Shown here one piece after another: positions 43,991 to 53,684 of a DNA stretch of 64,000 bases. Source of the DNA: Streptomyces griseoviridis. GTDB lineage: Bacteria > Actinomycetota > Actinomycetes > Streptomycetales > Streptomycetaceae. Both the position numbers and the translations under genes were made by a program. The stretch is taken from positions 8,247,501-8,311,500 of the forward strand of contig NZ_CP029078.1 of the NCBI RefSeq assembly GCF_005222485.1, given 5' to 3'. The first letter of the stretch is position 1. Each line of letters begins with the position of its first letter. The notes under the pieces were generated by a model, which saw only the letters and a program-made list of their open reading frames with translations, did not search any database and was not told the origin of the DNA.

Positions 43991-45494
43991 TGTGGACGAC
44001 GGGGGCGGCGCCCGCGTCCTGGCGCTGCACTCCGCGGCGGAACAACAGGAAGGCGATCACCGCGCCGGCCGCGAAGAGTCCGGCGGACCAGGCGAACGCG
44101 GTGGTGTAGCTCTCGATCGTGGCCTGCGCCTGGACCAGCTTGTTCCGCGGGTCCTTGCCCGCCAGGTAGCCGGTGGCGGCGCTGGCGGCGAGCGTGTTCA
44201 GCAGCGCCGTACCGATCGAACCGCCCACCTGCTGCATGGCGTTGACGGTGGCGGAGGCGACGCCCGCGTCCTCGGCGGCCACCCCGCCGGTCGCCAGCTG
44301 CATCGCCGGCGGCATGACCATGCCGAGACCGAGGCCGATCACGATCAGCTGCGGCAGCACCGCGCTCGCGTAGTGCGAGCCGACGTCGATCCCGGTCAGC
44401 CAGGTCATCCCGACCGCGGCGATCGCGAAGCCCAGCGGCACGATGGCCTTCGGGCCGATGCGCGGCACCAGGACCGTGGTGCCCACCTGCGCGGCCACCA
44501 TCAGCGCCCCGACCATCGGAAGGAACGCCACACCGGTCTTGGTCGGGCTGAAACCGAGGTTGAGCTGAAGGTAGTAGGTCAGGAAGAGGAACACACCGAA
44601 CATTCCCGAACCGGAGATCAGCACGGCCAGGAACGAGGCGGCCCGGTTGCGGTCCAGCAGGATGCGCAGCGGCAGCAGCGGGTGCGCGGCCCGGGTCTGC
44701 CACCAGCCGAAGGCCGCGAGCAGCAGCCCGCCGGCGATCAGGAAGCCCCAGGTCAGCGGCGAACCCCAGTCGTGGGTCTCGGCGTTGGAGAAGCCGTAGA
44801 CCACACCGAAGAGACCGCCCGCGACGAGCACCGTGCCCGGCACGTCCAGCTTGGAGCTGCCCGCGTCACGGTGGTTGGACAGCAGCAGCCAGCCGCCCGC
44901 GAAGGCGACGATCGCGATGACGACGTTCACGTAGAGGGTCCAGCGCCAGTCGAGCGCGTCCGTGAGGATGCCGCCGAGCAGCAGGCCCACCGCGCCGCCC
45001 GCGCCGGCGATGGCGCCGTAGACGCTGAACGCCCTGGCCTTCTCCCGGGCGTCGGTGAAGGTGGTGTTGAGGATCGAGAGCGCGGCGGGCGCGAGCAGCG
45101 CGCCGAACACGCCCTGGAGGGCGCGGGCCGTGACGAGCATGCCGAAGCCGTTGGCCGCGCCGCCCAGCGCGGAGACGGCGGCGAAGCCGACGACGCCGAC
45201 GAGGAAGGCGGTCTTGCGGCCGAAGAGGTCGGCTATCCGGCCGCCGAGCAGCAGCAGCGAGGCGAAGGCCAGCGCGTAGGCGGTGACGATCCACTGCCGG
45301 TTGCCGTCGGAGAAGCCGAGGTCGGCCTGGGCGGAGGGCAGGGCGATGTTCACGATGGTGGCGTCGAGGACGACCATCAGCTGCGCGACGGCGACGACCG
45401 CGAGGATCCACCACCGGTTGGTGGCCGGCGCGGCGGGTTCGGCCGCGGCCAGGTCGCCCGGCAGGGCGTCCTCGGCCAGGGACTTGTGGGGCAT
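43986..45494 (-). CDS. MFS multidrug exporter, DHA2 (14-TM, EmrB/QacA) family
   Basis: This 502-aa transporter has about 14 membrane helices. Its motifs are VVLDATIVNIALPSAQADLGFS in TM1, RIADLFGRKTAFLVG in loop 2-3, and SVYGAIAGAGGAVGLLLGGILTDALDWRW in TM5 (drug-export motif C region). It should export drugs or secondary metabolites using proton motive force. The start ATG at 45494 begins the family sequence. The upstream promoter carries two palindromic operators, but no regulator gene is adjacent. Confidence 0.93.
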   Translation of the reverse strand: MPHKSLAEDALPGDLAAAEPAAPATNRWWILAVVAVAQLMVVLDATIVNIALPSAQADLGFSDGNRQWIVTAYALAFASLLLLGGRIADLFGRKTAFLVGVVGFAAVSALGGAANGFGMLVTARALQGVFGALLAPAALSILNTTFTDAREKARAFSVYGAIAGAGGAVGLLLGGILTDALDWRWTLYVNVVIAIVAFAGGWLLLSNHRDAGSSKLDVPGTVLVAGGLFGVVYGFSNAETHDWGSPLTWGFLIAGGLLLAAFGWWQTRAAHPLLPLRILLDRNRAASFLAVLISGSGMFGVFLFLTYYLQLNLGFSPTKTGVAFLPMVGALMVAAQVGTTVLVPRIGPKAIVPLGFAIAAVGMTWLTGIDVGSHYASAVLPQLIVIGLGLGMVMPPAMQLATGGVAAEDAGVASATVNAMQQVGGSIGTALLNTLAASAATGYLAGKDPRNKLVQAQATIESYTTAFAWSAGLFAAGAVIAFLLFRRGVQRQDAGAAPVVHM

Positions 45495-45545
45495 GGGGAA
45501 CCGTCCAGGGAAAGTCGTTCGGACCTTGAGGCAAAGAATCCGTAA

Positions 45546-45608
45546 ACGAAACCGTTTCGTACACATGGAGACTAGCCCACGAAGTAGCGAAACGGCAACG
45601 TTTCGCTA
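45546..45608 (-). promoter_or_regulatory. MFS exporter promoter with two TetR-type operators
   Basis: Operator 1, ACGAAAC-C-GTTTCGT (45546-45560), and operator 2, TAGCGAAAC-n6-GTTTCGCTA (45585-45608), share the half-site CGAAAC. On the minus strand a -35 TTGCCG (45593-45598) and a -10 TAGTCT (45569-45574), spaced 18 bp, place operator 2 over the -35 box and operator 1 over the early transcript. Confidence 0.8.
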
Positions 45609-45866
45609 GTTCGTGGGTCACGGCCGGGAGTGGAAGGGGGGAGGGGGCGCCGGTCCGGCTGGCGGCGGACCGGTCCGTGCGGCCGGCCGCGAGGGGCCGC
45701 GCGGGCGGACCTTCCTGTGCGAACCGGCCGTCCTGGGCGACGACCACCGGCCGCGGACACGGCGTCCAGGAGATGCGGTCCCTCGTCCGCGCATCCGAAC
45801 GACAGCCGTCGCGTCTCGACCGCCGGTCGGCGCCCCGATCCGGTGCGCGCGCTCGGCACCTCGGGC

Positions 45867-45932
45867 GTCGGCGAGGACCGGACGGCTGACCAGAGGCATG
45901 TCGACGAGGACCGGACGGCTGAGCAGAGGTAT
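45867..45932. repeat. Tandem 33-bp repeat, two clear copies
   Basis: Two adjacent 33-bp units (45867-45899, 45900-45932) share CGAGGACCGGACGGCTGA and CAGAGG. A decayed third unit follows. Confidence 0.85.
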
Positions 45933-46014
45933 GCCGACGCCGGTGCGGCCGAGCGCGGGTACCGAGGCGCCGGCGGGTGCCGGCGGCGACGATCGGACCG
46001 CCGTCTGCGAAGTT

Positions 46015-46140
46015 GCCCGTCGCGTCGTGCGAACGGCTGTCCGTGATGTGCCTGTCGGGTCGTGCGAACGGCTGTCCGCGAAGAGCCCGTCGCGTCGCGC
46101 GGGCCGCCGTCCGTGAAGTGCCCGTCGCGTCCTGCGGCCG
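46015..46140. repeat. Tandem 35-bp repeat, about 3.6 copies
   Basis: Units start at 46015, 46050, 46085 and 46120, each beginning GCCCGTCGCGTC or a close variant and carrying TGTCCGTGAAGT-like ends. A 35-bp period does not preserve a reading frame, which argues against coding. Confidence 0.88.
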
Positions 46141-46890
46141 GGCAGGAGGCGCGCCCCGCACCTCGTGTCCGCGGTCGGCCCTGGTGGAGTCCGCGCCGGG
46201 CTCGGGCGCGGCGCGGCCCCGGTGAAACCGTCGTCGAACTCCTTCCTGAGGACCCAACGGCCGCCCCGGTGCGAGTCGTTGACGGACTCCGTGGAAGTCA
46301 GGACCGTCATGACGTCGTCGGGTGCGCGCTGTGCGGATTCGCTGAAGCCGCCGCTTCGCCGCGCGATCGGCGTGGAGCGTCGCCGCCCGGTGGCGGAGGG
46401 GAATGGGGGTCCCGGGGGCGCGGGGTGCCGTCGACCGTCCGGATCCGGACATCGGAAGCGCCCGCTCCGCTCGTTCCGACGCCCCGGCGGGCGCGCGGCG
46501 GCCTCCCGGGCCCCGACCGCCGGCAGGCGCCTCGCGCGCCGGTCGCGGGCGTCCGCGCCCGGCGCCCGCCCGGCACCCCCGGGAGCCGGTCCCACCAGGG
46601 TGTTCGCTGACGCGACGGCATCGCGTGCGGACGGCGCCCTGGCCGGGGGCCGGGGGAGGGGGCCGGCGAGGCGATCCGGTCGGCCACGGCGGTCGTCATC
46701 GCCATATGGGGGATTGCTCCCCTGGCCCGCCGCCCGGCTCCGGGGCGTGGCCGATTCGCCCGCGCCGTACGTGAGTTGGCGAACGCGATTGAACGCGCCG
46801 TGCGACCCGTGCGTACCAACAGCCATCCAGGCGCCCCGAACAGCTGTCGCACGACAGCACGGACTCCGGTCCCCCAGGAGGTCGAGAAGT

Positions 46891-48261
46891 TTGAGTCACA
46901 AGCGAATTCCGAAGCGCAAGGCCGCGATAGCGGCGGGCGGCGTCGTGGCGCTCGGCGCGGCCGCGATCCTGCTGCCGAACGCGAACGCGTCCCAGGACGG
47001 CGGTTCCCCCGGCGCGGCCGCCCCCAAGACCCTCAGGGCGACGGACGCCTCGGACCTCGCCTCGCAGCTCCCGGGCCTGCTCGGCGACACCTTCGCCGGT
47101 TCGTACTACGACTCCGGCGCCAAGCGACTGGTCGTCAACGTCGTGAACGGCGACGACAACGCGGTCGCGCGGGTCCAGAAGGCGGGCGCGAAGGTCCGCG
47201 AGGTCGCCAACAGCCTCGCCGCCCTGAAGACCGGCGCCCAGACCCTGAAGGCCGACGCCACCATCCCCGGCACCGCCTGGGCCGTCGACCCCAGGACCAA
47301 CAAGATCATCGTCACCGCCGACAGCACGGTCACCGGCTCCGCCTGGAACAGGCTGGAGTCCACGGTCGAAGGACTCGGCACCGCCAAGGCGACCCTGAAG
47401 AAGTCCGCGGGCACCTTCAAGACCTTCGTGTCGGGCGGCGACGCCATCTTCTCCCAGACCGAGGCCGGCGGTGTCCGCTGCTCCCTCGGCTTCAATGTCA
47501 CCGCGGGCGACGGCACCCCCGCCTTCCTGACCGCGGGCCACTGCGGGGTCGCCGCGGCCCAGTGGTCCGACTCCCAGACCGGCCAGCCCCTCGCCACCGT
47601 CGACCAGGCCACCTTCCCCGGCGCGGGCGACTTCTCCCTGGTGAAGTACGACGACGCCGCCACCGAGGCGCCCAGCGAGGTCAACGTCGGCAACGGCCAG
47701 ACCGTCCAGATCACCCAGGCCGAGGAAGCCACGGTCGGCACCCAGGTCTTCCGGATGGGCAGCACGACCGGCCTGAACGACGGCACGGTCACCGGCCTCG
47801 ACGCCACCGTCAACTTCCAGAGCGAGACCGACCCCTCGGGCGTCGACACCGTCACCGGGCTGATCCAGACCGACGTCTGCGCCGAACCCGGCGACAGCGG
47901 CGGCTCCCTGTTCACCCGGGAGGGCGGCGCGATCGGCCTGACCTCCGGCGGCAGCGGCGACTGCACCCAGGGCGGCGAGACCTTCTTCCAGCCGGTCACC
48001 ACCGCCCTCGCGGCCACCGGCGCCACTCTCGGCGCGGGTGACCAGGCGGGCGGCGGCGCGGGCGACCAGGCGGGCGGCGCTGAGCAGGGCGGCGACGAGA
48101 TCGGCGGCGACCCGGGCGCCGGAGCCGTCGACCCGTCGGCGTCGGCGGGCGACGACCAGAGCGGAGCCGGCATGGACGCGGGCGCCGACCCGGGCGCCGA
48201 CCCGAGTGCCGACACCGGCACCGGAACCGGCCACCACTCCTCCTCGGGACGCCGCCACTAG
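46891..48261 (+). CDS. Secreted S1E (streptogrisin/alpha-lytic type) serine protease
   Basis: This 456-aa preproprotein has an N-terminal signal (KAAIAAGGVVALGAAAILLPNANA) and a pro-region that fits the alpha-lytic protease prosegment (DNAVARVQKAGAKVREVANS). The mature protease has catalytic His in FLTAGHCG, Asp in GDFSLVKYD and Ser in EPGDSGGSLFT. A Gly/Asp/Ala-rich C-terminal tail of about 75 residues follows. The start is TTG at 46891, with AGGAGGT about 8 bp upstream, as seen in homologues. In-frame ATGs upstream run into non-coding sequence. The SSI protein at 41592 is a candidate inhibitor. Confidence 0.93.
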   Translation: MSHKRIPKRKAAIAAGGVVALGAAAILLPNANASQDGGSPGAAAPKTLRATDASDLASQLPGLLGDTFAGSYYDSGAKRLVVNVVNGDDNAVARVQKAGAKVREVANSLAALKTGAQTLKADATIPGTAWAVDPRTNKIIVTADSTVTGSAWNRLESTVEGLGTAKATLKKSAGTFKTFVSGGDAIFSQTEAGGVRCSLGFNVTAGDGTPAFLTAGHCGVAAAQWSDSQTGQPLATVDQATFPGAGDFSLVKYDDAATEAPSEVNVGNGQTVQITQAEEATVGTQVFRMGSTTGLNDGTVTGLDATVNFQSETDPSGVDTVTGLIQTDVCAEPGDSGGSLFTREGGAIGLTSGGSGDCTQGGETFFQPVTTALAATGATLGAGDQAGGGAGDQAGGAEQGGDEIGGDPGAGAVDPSASAGDDQSGAGMDAGADPGADPSADTGTGTGHHSSSGRRH

Positions 48262-48286
48262 GGCCTGTCGTCGGCACCCCAAGGCC

Positions 48287-48387
48287 CGCGGGACCCCTGA
48301 CCGGTCCCGCGCCACATCCACCGACCGGCCTCCTGCGGTTCCCGGTCGGCGGTGGACGGTCCGGCCCTCCGGCGGGAGGGCCGGACC
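48287..48387. terminator. Two hairpins between the protease and PP2C genes
   Basis: A 9-bp stem (48287-48295 with 48303-48311) and a perfect 13-bp stem (48358-48370 with 48375-48387) sit between convergent stop codons. Confidence 0.75.
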
Positions 48388-48458
48388 TCACCCACGGGAC
48401 GACCCGACCGGTCGGTCGACTCCCCGCGCCCACAGGTCACTTGCCACGCTCCCGGCTC

Positions 48459-50582
48459 TCAGCCGGTCGCCCGCAGCAGCAACAGGGCCACGTCGTCGGC
48501 CCGTTGGCGGGCGGCGGCGCTGTGCCGCACCAGTTCGTCGGCCAGCCGCTCCAGCGGCAGATGGCCGATTTCCCCGAGCAGCGACCCGAGTTCGACGAGC
48601 GAGTCCTCGATGTCGCCCCCGGGCGACTCCACCAGGCCGTCGGTGTACAGGACCAGCACCGAGCCGGGCGCCAGCGCCACCTCCGTCGTCGGATACGTCG
48701 CCGACGCGTCGATGCCGAGCAGCGGACCACCGGCCAGGTCGAGCACCCGCACCGTGCCGTCCGGCCGTCGCAGCAGCGGCGGCGGATGCCCCGCCCGCGC
48801 CATCACGGCCCGCCCGCGCGCCGGATCCAGCCGAAGATAGAGACAGCTCGCGAACAGATCCGCCCCGAGGTCGATCAGCAGCCGGTTGGTGCTGCGCATC
48901 ACCTCCTGCGGCGCCTGCCCCACCGTGGTGTAGGCCCGCACCCCGGTCCTGACCTGCCCCATCAGACCGGCCGCCGTCACGTTGTGGCCCTGCACGTCGC
49001 CGATCACCGCCGCCGCCAGTGGCCGCGCGGGCACCAGGTCGTAGAAGTCGCCGCCGATCTCCATGCCGTGTGTCGCCGGCAGATAGCGGGCCGCCGACTC
49101 CAGGCCGGGCAGCACGGCGAGGGTGCGGGGCAGCAGCGCCTCCTGGAGGCCGTGCGCGAGCTGGTTCTTGGCGTCGTACAGCAGCGCACGCTCCAGGGCC
49201 TGCGCGATCAGGCCGCCCAGACTGGTCAGCACGGCCCGTTCGTCGGGCGCGAAGACCCGCTCCTCGGAGTAGGCGATGACGCAGGTGCCGACCGGCCGCC
49301 CGGACGCGATCAGCGGCACGTACGCCCAGGCCGCGTAGCCGTCCGGGGTCTCGTGCCGGTCCGGGTACAGCCGCTCCAGGTGCCGAGTGGAGTCGAAGAA
49401 GGCCGGCACACCGCTGTTCAGGGCGTGGGTGCCCGGGGTCCGCTGGGTCAGCGGCAGCCCGTCGAACCGCTCCACGATGTGCGGGTCGCGGTAGCCCCGG
49501 TGCCCCAGCACGTGCAGCCGCCCGCCCTGCGAGCCGAGCAGCACCACCGCCTGCGCGCCGACGGCCGGAACCACCTCGTCCGCCACCAGCTGCACCACGT
49601 CCTGCACCCCGGCCGCCTCGGTCAGCGCACCGGTCAGACTGAGCACCTGCGAGATCCCCACCAGCCGGTTGGGGCCGGTGCCCGCGCGGGGCGTCTCACC
49701 GGCCGCCCCGGCCACCTCGCGGGCCCGGCTGACCCGGACGCTCAGACCGTCCCGGCTCGGGTAGAGCCGGAACGACAGCCAGTCGCGCGGCGGTCTCAGC
49801 GCCACGAACGAGGTGATGTGCTGGCTGATCAGCGCCGCACGGTAGCGGTCCTCGTACATCGGGTCGTTCAGCCACGGCACCGACATCCACGGCGGTGTGC
49901 CCAGCAGCTCGTCCACCGGCCTGCCGAGCAGGTCGACGGCCGCGTCGTTGGCGTAGCTGACCCGCCCGTGCAGATCGAGCGAGAGCAGCCCGTACGGCAG
50001 CCGCGCCACCATCCGCGCCGCCTCGACCGTGCCCAGGGTGCCCGCGACCGCCACCACGGGCGTCGCCAGCAGATCCGCCTCCCGCACCGACGGCAGGCTC
50101 TCCTCGGTGGCCCGCCGCAGCCGTACCGCGAGACGGTCGCAGGCCGACATCAGCCGCTGCCGCTCCGCCGCGGGCAGTTCGGCGGGGTGCGATCCCGGCC
50201 AGGTCACGAACACCGCGCCGTAGACCCGTTCCGCCGTCGCCACCGGCACCGCGGCCAGCGCGAACGGATACGGCAGCACCACCGCGATGCGCGGAAAGCG
50301 GCGGGCCATCTCCTCCTCGCCGCCGACCCACACGACCCGCCGCTCGCGCGCCGCCACGGCCACCGGCACCGGCGCGCTCAGCCCCACCCGTTCCCAGGGC
50401 GCGGCGAAGGCCCGGGGCAGACCGGCCATCACGGCCATCTCGAGAACCGGCTCGTCGGCGTTGAGCAGATAGACCGCGCCCGAGTGCGCGTGGACCTCCT
50501 CCAGCATCGAGGCCAGGGCCAGGGACAGCAATGGCCGACCCGTGGGGGGTCCGGTGGCCGTCGATGGGCGCCCGTCGGACAC
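48459..50582 (-). CDS. GAF-PAS-GAF-PP2C (SpoIIE/RsbU) sensor phosphatase
   Basis: This 707-aa protein has a GAF-like domain at the N-terminus (LLSLALASMLEEVHAHSGAVYLL), a PAS domain around 190-300 (YGLLSLDLHGRVSYANDAAVDLL), a second GAF near 320-470, and a PP2C phosphatase (GMEIGGDFYDLVPA, VIGDVQGHNVTAAGLMG, VLYTDGLVE, RADDVALLLL). It probably dephosphorylates a STAS-type anti-anti-sigma factor. Unlike the protein at 23658 it lacks the ATPase domain. GTG 50582 has AGGAGGAGG about 9 bp upstream. It neighbours ramR, divergently. Confidence 0.9.
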   Translation of the reverse strand: MSDGRPSTATGPPTGRPLLSLALASMLEEVHAHSGAVYLLNADEPVLEMAVMAGLPRAFAAPWERVGLSAPVPVAVAARERRVVWVGGEEEMARRFPRIAVVLPYPFALAAVPVATAERVYGAVFVTWPGSHPAELPAAERQRLMSACDRLAVRLRRATEESLPSVREADLLATPVVAVAGTLGTVEAARMVARLPYGLLSLDLHGRVSYANDAAVDLLGRPVDELLGTPPWMSVPWLNDPMYEDRYRAALISQHITSFVALRPPRDWLSFRLYPSRDGLSVRVSRAREVAGAAGETPRAGTGPNRLVGISQVLSLTGALTEAAGVQDVVQLVADEVVPAVGAQAVVLLGSQGGRLHVLGHRGYRDPHIVERFDGLPLTQRTPGTHALNSGVPAFFDSTRHLERLYPDRHETPDGYAAWAYVPLIASGRPVGTCVIAYSEERVFAPDERAVLTSLGGLIAQALERALLYDAKNQLAHGLQEALLPRTLAVLPGLESAARYLPATHGMEIGGDFYDLVPARPLAAAVIGDVQGHNVTAAGLMGQVRTGVRAYTTVGQAPQEVMRSTNRLLIDLGADLFASCLYLRLDPARGRAVMARAGHPPPLLRRPDGTVRVLDLAGGPLLGIDASATYPTTEVALAPGSVLVLYTDGLVESPGGDIEDSLVELGSLLGEIGHLPLERLADELVRHSAAARQRADDVALLLLRATG

Positions 50583-50892
50583 GCCCGACCACCTCCTCCT
50601 ACGGCCGCGCGGTCTCTCCGTCGGGGTCAAGACTCTCCCGAGGCGGCGTCCGGCGCACGGCGAGCGGTCCGCCGACCCGCCGGAAGGGGCCTCCTTACCC
50701 GTGTGACGTGCCCCCATACCCCCGCAATCGATGCGCGCGGCGATGTACGGGCGCCCGGTATGCGCCCCCGCGCATCGGTATGGCCGATTCTTCGCGTCCA
50801 AGACGGGGCGAAGCGCCCAACAATGAGGCACGCGCTCAAAACCGGGAACCGGAGTGGGGCGAGTACGACGAACACAAAAGGACGGGGTGGCA

Positions 50893-51501
50893 GTGATCCG
50901 GGTTCTTCTGGTCCATGACGCGTGTCTGGTGAGATCGGTGCTGGCGGAATGGCTGCGCCGGGAGCCGGGGCTCGGCGTGTACGACACGCCGTGGCACCAG
51001 GCGACGGCCCGGATGCGGTCGGTCGTTCCCGACGTGTGCGCGGCCGACCTCGACGGGTCCGACGCGCAGGGCGTGCCGACCCTCGCCGAGCTGCGCAAGT
51101 CCGACCCGCGCAGACCGTCGCCGCAGCTCGTGGTGCTGGCCAGCGCGAACCGGCCCGGTCTGTTGAAGCGGGCGGCCGAGGCGGGTGCCCTCGGGTACGT
51201 CGACAAGGAGGGGGCACCCGAGCGATTAGTGCGCGCCATCCATGCGGTGGCCGAGGGGGAACGTTTCGTCGATGACTCGCTCGGGTTCGGCTTCCTCAAG
51301 GCCGCCCAGATACCCCTGACCCGCCGGGAGCTGACCGTGCTGGGTCTCGCGGCCGGCGGCGCCTCGATCGCGGAGATCGCGGGCAGCCTGCACCTCTCTC
51401 ACGGGACGGTGCGCAACTACATGGCGGCCATCACCCGCAAGACGGGTGCCCGCAACCGGATCGACGCGATCCGCATATCCCAGGGGGAAGGCTGGCTGTG
51501 A
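50893..51501 (+). CDS. ramR: RamR-like response regulator (activator of the SapB operon)
   Basis: This 202-aa NarL/LuxR-type regulator has a receiver domain (IRVLLVHDACLVRSVLAEWLRREPG, ADLDGSD as the phosphorylation region, DKEGA) and a C-terminal helix-turn-helix (LTRRELTVLGLAAGGASIAEIAGSLHLSHGTVRNYM). The opening VLLVHDACLVRSVLAEWL matches RamR/AmfR proteins, and the ramCSAB genes lie immediately downstream in convergent orientation. RamR activates ramCSAB at the onset of aerial growth. The GTG at 50893 is preceded by AAGGACGGGG. No cognate kinase is adjacent, as in known ram clusters. Confidence 0.92.
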   Translation: MIRVLLVHDACLVRSVLAEWLRREPGLGVYDTPWHQATARMRSVVPDVCAADLDGSDAQGVPTLAELRKSDPRRPSPQLVVLASANRPGLLKRAAEAGALGYVDKEGAPERLVRAIHAVAEGERFVDDSLGFGFLKAAQIPLTRRELTVLGLAAGGASIAEIAGSLHLSHGTVRNYMAAITRKTGARNRIDAIRISQGEGWL

Positions 51502-51674
51502 CCCCGTGCCGGGGGCCCGCACGAGGTCCCCGTCGGGCTCCGCGCCGACCCCCGCACCAGGTCCCCCACCGGGCCCAGGCCCAGGTTCAGGCCCTGACCG
51601 GGGCACAGGGCGGCGCGGCCGTCCGACGGAGGACGGACCCACGGCCGCTCCCTGTGCCACCGGCGCCACGGCCG

Positions 51675-53684
51675 CTACCGACGTTCCGCGGGGACGGTCC
51701 AGCCGCCGACCAGCTCCTGATACGGCTCCGAGCTCCGCAGCAGCTCCTCGTGCGTGCCGTACGCGGTCCGAGGCCCGTCCATCACCAGCACCCGGTCGGC
51801 GCGGCACGCCGAGCTGATCCGGTGGGCGACGACCACCAGCGTGCCGCCCGGCCGGGCGGCGAAGGCCCGTTCGGCGCGCGCCTCGGCCTCCGGATCGAGA
51901 TGGCAGGTCGCCTCGTCGAGCAGGGCGAGCGGCGCGGGGGACAGGTAGGCGCGAGTCAGCGCGATGAGCTGGCGCTGACCCGCGGAGAGCGCGGCGGGAT
52001 CGACCCGCGCGCGCGGTCCGCCGAGGTCGGCCAGCAGAGGACCGAGCCCGACCGTCTCGGCGGCGGCGCACAGCTCACGCTCGGGCACCGGGTCGGGCCG
52101 CAGCCGGCCGAGGTTCTCGGCGAGGGTGCCGGAGTGGACGTACGCCTCTTGCGGGATCAGCACCCGCAGCGCGGCGGCGTCCGCCCCGGGCACCGGGTGC
52201 CCGCAGACCCTGATCGCCCCCCGCCCAGGTCGCAGCAGCCCCGCGACCAGGGCGGTGAGCGTCGACTTCCCGATCCCGCTGGCCCCGACGACGACCAGAT
52301 GACCGCCGTCGGGGACGGTGAGGTCGAGGCCGTCGAGGACGGGGGTGGAGGCGGGTCCGTAGGCGAAGGAGACATCGGAGAGGGAGAGGGCGGGCGGAGT
52401 CTTCCGGGGGGTGCGGGCCGCGGGGACGGGCGTCCGGGGGGCGGCGTCGACGTCGGCGTCGGCGTCGTGTCGGGACAGGGCTTCTGACGTGGCAGTGGTC
52501 GGGATCGAGGCCGGGGTCGGGGTCGCCGTCGGTTCGGTGTCCGCCGGGGTTCTGGCCCGGAGGCGGCGCAGGACCACCGTCAGGCGTGAGCCGCCCGCGC
52601 CCAGGCCGTGGATCAGGTTCTGGAGTGCGGGGAGCAGCGACTGCGTCACATAGGCGAGCGCTCCCACCAGGGCGCCTGGTGTCACGCCGCGGGCGAGCAG
52701 CCAGGGCGCCGCCACGAGCAGCAGCACCACCGGCAGCTGGCCGCCGACCGCCAGGGCCGCCGTCCTCGGCACGGTCCAGCGTGCCAGTGCCCTGGCAGCG
52801 GCCAGCTCCCCGTCCACCCGTGTCCCGAGGTCCCGGGCGGCCCGCTCCTCGGCGCCGGTCGCCGTGATGTCCCGCAGCCCCTGGCCGATAGCGCCCCACT
52901 CCCGCGCGAGCGCCTCGTCCGCGACGAGGAACGCCTCCTGGCGCCTGGCCAGCGGGCGCAGGGTCGCCGCGAACAGCGCCACCCCGGCCAGCAGCGGCGG
53001 CCCGACGACGAGCAGGAGCGGCGGCGCGAGGGAGAACAGGCCGACGAGGGCGCCGGCCGCCGTGAACACGAACGAGCGGGAGACCATCACCAGACCGGCC
53101 AGCGCGTCCCTGGCGATCTCCACCTGCTGGGTGAGCCCGGACACCGCGCTGTCGTCCGCCTCCCGTACTCCGCGCGCGACGACGGTCTCGACCAGCCGGT
53201 CCCGCACCGGTTCGACCAGATCGGCGACGGCCCGGTAGACCCGTCCGGTGCCGTACGCCCCCACCGCCACGCCGAGCCCGGCGGCGGCCAGCCAGAGCAG
53301 CCCGGTCCTGGCGTCCCCGGCGAGGAACCCGGCGTCCAGCGCCCGCGCCAGCCCGTACCCGAGCAGAAAGGTCTGCCCGGCCTCAAGGGCCGACCAGCAG
53401 CCCAGCCGCACCAGCACCCGCCACCGCGCCCGCAGGGACCGCGCATACCGAGAGAGCCGCAGCCGCCGTGACGGTGCGAAGCGCCGCGCGGAGCCGGAGG
53501 GTTCCGTGGGCCCGGCGGAGTCCGGGGGCCTCGTGGGTCCGGCGGAGTCCGGAGGCTTCGTGGGTCCGGCGGAGTCCGGGGGTTGTTCCGTGGAACCCGT
53601 CGCCCCCGTAGGACCCGCAGGACCCGTCGCCCCCGTACCCCGCCCCGATCGTCGTCCGTTCGCCCCTGTCCGTCCCGTGCTCAC
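51675..53684 (-). CDS. ramB: RamB-like ABC transporter (SapB/lanthipeptide export)
   Basis: This 669-aa half-transporter begins with a Gly/Pro/Thr low-complexity leader of about 70 residues, including near-identical AGPTxPPDS repeats. The membrane domain spans about 90-370, followed by an ATPase domain with Walker A GASGIGKST, signature LSAGQRQLIALTRAYL, Walker B LALLDEAT and switch His VVVAHR. It should pair with RamA to export the modified peptide. Its GTG overlaps the ramA stop (GTGA). The linker between membrane and ATPase domains is extended and Thr/Pro/Ala-rich. Confidence 0.9.
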   Translation of the reverse strand: MSTGRTGANGRRSGRGTGATGPAGPTGATGSTEQPPDSAGPTKPPDSAGPTRPPDSAGPTEPSGSARRFAPSRRLRLSRYARSLRARWRVLVRLGCWSALEAGQTFLLGYGLARALDAGFLAGDARTGLLWLAAAGLGVAVGAYGTGRVYRAVADLVEPVRDRLVETVVARGVREADDSAVSGLTQQVEIARDALAGLVMVSRSFVFTAAGALVGLFSLAPPLLLVVGPPLLAGVALFAATLRPLARRQEAFLVADEALAREWGAIGQGLRDITATGAEERAARDLGTRVDGELAAARALARWTVPRTAALAVGGQLPVVLLLVAAPWLLARGVTPGALVGALAYVTQSLLPALQNLIHGLGAGGSRLTVVLRRLRARTPADTEPTATPTPASIPTTATSEALSRHDADADVDAAPRTPVPAARTPRKTPPALSLSDVSFAYGPASTPVLDGLDLTVPDGGHLVVVGASGIGKSTLTALVAGLLRPGRGAIRVCGHPVPGADAAALRVLIPQEAYVHSGTLAENLGRLRPDPVPERELCAAAETVGLGPLLADLGGPRARVDPAALSAGQRQLIALTRAYLSPAPLALLDEATCHLDPEAEARAERAFAARPGGTLVVVAHRISSACRADRVLVMDGPRTAYGTHEELLRSSEPYQELVGGWTVPAERR

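Larger units (their letters stand above)
45609..46890. other. 1.3-kb stretch without a convincing gene
   Basis: No frame here looks like a protein family. Long open frames on both strands are Arg/Pro/Ala/Gly-rich, as expected from GC-rich DNA without stops. The stretch holds two tandem-repeat blocks (45867-45932 and 46015-46140). The promoter of the protease gene must lie near its end. Confidence 0.6.

Noticed and set aside
45867..46140. Could the 33-35 bp repeats be a CRISPR array?
   Set aside because: Units are directly adjacent with no unique spacers, they are degenerate, and no cas gene is present.
45618..46826. 402-codon minus-strand frame in the gene-free region
   Set aside because: Low complexity, spans 33-bp and 35-bp repeats (35 is not a multiple of 3), and has no domain. 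A short better-looking part is noted as a finding instead.
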